From: Lichenostomus cassidix
Taxonomy: Eukaryota > Chordata > Aves > Passeriformes > Meliphagidae
NCBI GenBank assembly: GCA_008360975.2
Contig: CM039198.1
Location: 8,948,547-9,012,546, forward strand
Reading direction: 5' to 3'
DNA length: 64,000 nt
Each line of letters begins with the position of its first letter. The first letter of the stretch is position 1. Both the position numbers and the translations under genes were made by a program. Positions 62,301-64,000 of the stretch are shown piece by piece. The notes beneath the pieces were generated by a model. That model was not told the DNA's origin. It saw only the letters and a program-made list of their open reading frames with translations, and did no database searches.

Positions 62301-64000
62301 GAGCCAGATTCGCAGTATCACCTGCAAACACAGATATTTTCTTTTACTCCAGGCATTTTTTTTCCACGACTGGCTCAGCCCCTATTCTTGGGAGTTTCCC
62401 CCAGGCTGTACAGCCGTGTTCGGGTGGGGGATGGCAGCTGAACTCTATTAAAGCCCTTGCTCACCTGCTATTGAACTCTGTTAGCTCAATAGCCTTGTTC
62501 AGGGCTGGAGCAGCGATCTCAGCGCTGGAGTCAATGCGAGCATTGTGGGCTGTCCCCTCCCTCCTTTTGTCCCCACTGGGTGAGGGGACTCAAACCCAAA
62601 ACAGAAAAAGCTCCTTTCGACACACAACTCCCCTTGATATTCAACCCACACACGGAGGTGTCACACTCACTAAATTAAATCCCACAGATGGTTTTTACAA
62701 AGTCAGCTTCTCAGAGGGACAGCTGTCCCGTACCCAGCTCGGGCTGTGAGAGCTCCACCGTTATTCCTTGTGATTTACTGGAGGATGTTTCCACGCTCTG
62801 TGTGGCATTAGCAGGTGACCTGCATGTCACAAAGCCTCTCCAGGTAATCTCACTGCCTGCCCCGGGAGCATCACCCACTGCTGCAGCCCCAGCTCACCCA
62901 CTCCCACAGCAGCTGCTAGCAGAGCATATCTTTTGTTCCCAGGAGGAACCAGAGCTCTCCTCACGCCCCAAACCCCACAGCCACCCTGCCTGGAGCAGCA
63001 TCCTTGTGACAACCCAGCTCCATGCTCCAGTGACAACAGCAGCAGCTACCCAAGCTGGATTTCTGCAACAGCCACCAGGTTTTTGTTGCCTGGGACAGGG
63101 CACTGGCTGCCTGTGCTGGCTTCCTGAGGGCGCTGAAAGCAAACCCAAGTGTTTATACCTTGTAATGACACTGTTTAGTCTGACTGCAGGGAAACAGCAG
63201 CGCACATGAAACCTAAGCCTCTGATGCCAAAGATAAGGAATCAGGACCTCTGGCAAACATCTGGCCATTTCCCCAGCGCTGAGCCATCACCGAAGATTAC
63301 AACAAACCACGGAAAGAGACAGGTAGTTTTTAAATGAGTATTTGTAACAGGCTGGTAACTGCTGACCAGCATGCTGGCATGTGTGTTAGCAAAGATTACT
63401 CATACGAGCAAAGCCAGCAAGATTAGGTCTCAAAGGAATAATCCTGTACAAAGAATTCACTGTACCTCAGCCTCCACAGGGCTAATAAAAAAAAAGAAAA
63501 AAAAGAAACTCAGTACATCAAATACCAGAACAAACAAACTGCAGCAATTAATACGAGAGCTCACGTGCAAACTGCTAAAACATAATGATTACACAAACAG
63601 CACACAGGACAGCATGTCCAGCGAGTAAGAGCTGCAAGATTGAGACCAAACCTCTGGAAAATTAAATACCCTACACTGAGCACTGTACTATACCCTAAAT
63701 GCCTGTGGCTCTTCCTCTGTCTAGGTCTGCACTCCTCGCTCAGGGACTGCTTCCAGAAGCAGGTCTATCCCACTGCCATCTGCTCCTCAAAGCTTCGAGA
63801 GCATCTTTGATAAATGAGCTTTTCTGCATATCCACCATAAATTTCAGTAGATGCCACCCCGCAGCCATGTGTTTATTTTTCAAAGTCAAGACTTGATTGA
63901 GGTTTTTCAGATTCATTTTTAACGTTTCCTTTCTGCTACAGGGTCAGCATGTGGAAATTGGATAAGCACAGACTAAAAATACGATTTTGTAGACAGCTTC
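62301..64000. other. Intronic DNA at the window end
   Basis: No exon 1 signature. An A-rich run (aaaaaaaaagaaaaaaaaga-like) lies near 63487-63507. CpGs are somewhat more common at 62380-62760 but too sparse for a CpG island. Confidence 0.45.

Larger units (their letters stand above)
34486..64000 (-). other. Part of the single HS3ST3 intron (exon 1 outside the window)
   Basis: HS3ST3 genes have two coding exons separated by a long intron. From the acceptor rightwards I find no GC-rich CpG-island-like block, and no minus-strand reading frame with a transmembrane anchor or the KGGT-type PAPS loop expected of exon 1. The intron is therefore at least 29.5 kb and continues past 64000. It holds two LTRs, four CR1 fragments, simple repeats and enhancer-like stretches, listed separately. 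Confidence 0.8.

Noticed and set aside
62380..62760. Possible CpG island or HS3ST3 exon 1 near the window end
   Set aside because: CpGs are only mildly raised and no anchor or PAPS-loop sequence is present on the minus strand.
63773..63786. CTCF-like word on the minus strand, which would face the one at 51093
   Set aside because: Degenerate 12-of-14 matches are expected about twice by chance in 64 kb over both strands, so a convergent loop cannot be argued.

Overview
This window is vertebrate nuclear DNA, almost certainly from a bird. It contains one spliced vertebrate exon, many 5'-truncated CR1 retrotransposons with the typical avian 3' tail (runs resembling attctatgattctatg), and LTRs of types familiar from bird genomes. 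It is AT-leaning, poor in CpG, and has no dense gene clusters, operons, CRISPR arrays or recognisable tRNA/rRNA genes. Which bird cannot be fixed from sequence alone. One LTR resembles families I associate with songbirds, but that is from memory.

The only protein-coding sequence I can support is at 33866-34485 on the minus strand. It is the last coding exon of a heparan sulfate glucosamine 3-O-sulfotransferase of the HS3ST3 type (A1 or B1). It encodes the C-terminal half of the sulfotransferase domain and starts at a clear splice acceptor. The gene runs right to left: 1-33865 is its 3' UTR plus 3' flank, and 34486-64000 is all intron. Exon 1, which carries the transmembrane anchor and the first half of the catalytic domain, must lie beyond position 64000.

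The 3' side (1-33865) is mostly unique non-coding DNA. It holds CR1 fragments near 240, 20245, 23984, 24225, 25745 and 29498, an endogenous retrovirus LTR at 30592-31147, an ancient palindromic repeat at 4963-5020, a poly(T)/GGCC hairpin cluster at 32665-32760, short tandem repeats, and a long element at 14110-14690 that looks like a conserved developmental enhancer. The intron side carries two LTRs (35666-35955 and a solo LTR at 40006-40530 with a 4-bp target duplication), four CR1 copies (36776, 40985, 43735, 52257), simple repeats, and several enhancer-like stretches (46240-47040, 50660-51150, 62010-62300). All six retroelements recognised in the intron are antisense to the gene.

No new multi-gene system is visible. 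The points most worth following are the candidate regulatory elements, the strict antisense orientation of intronic retroelements, the missing canonical poly(A) signal for about 2.8 kb past the stop codon, and the hairpin cluster in the probable 3' UTR.
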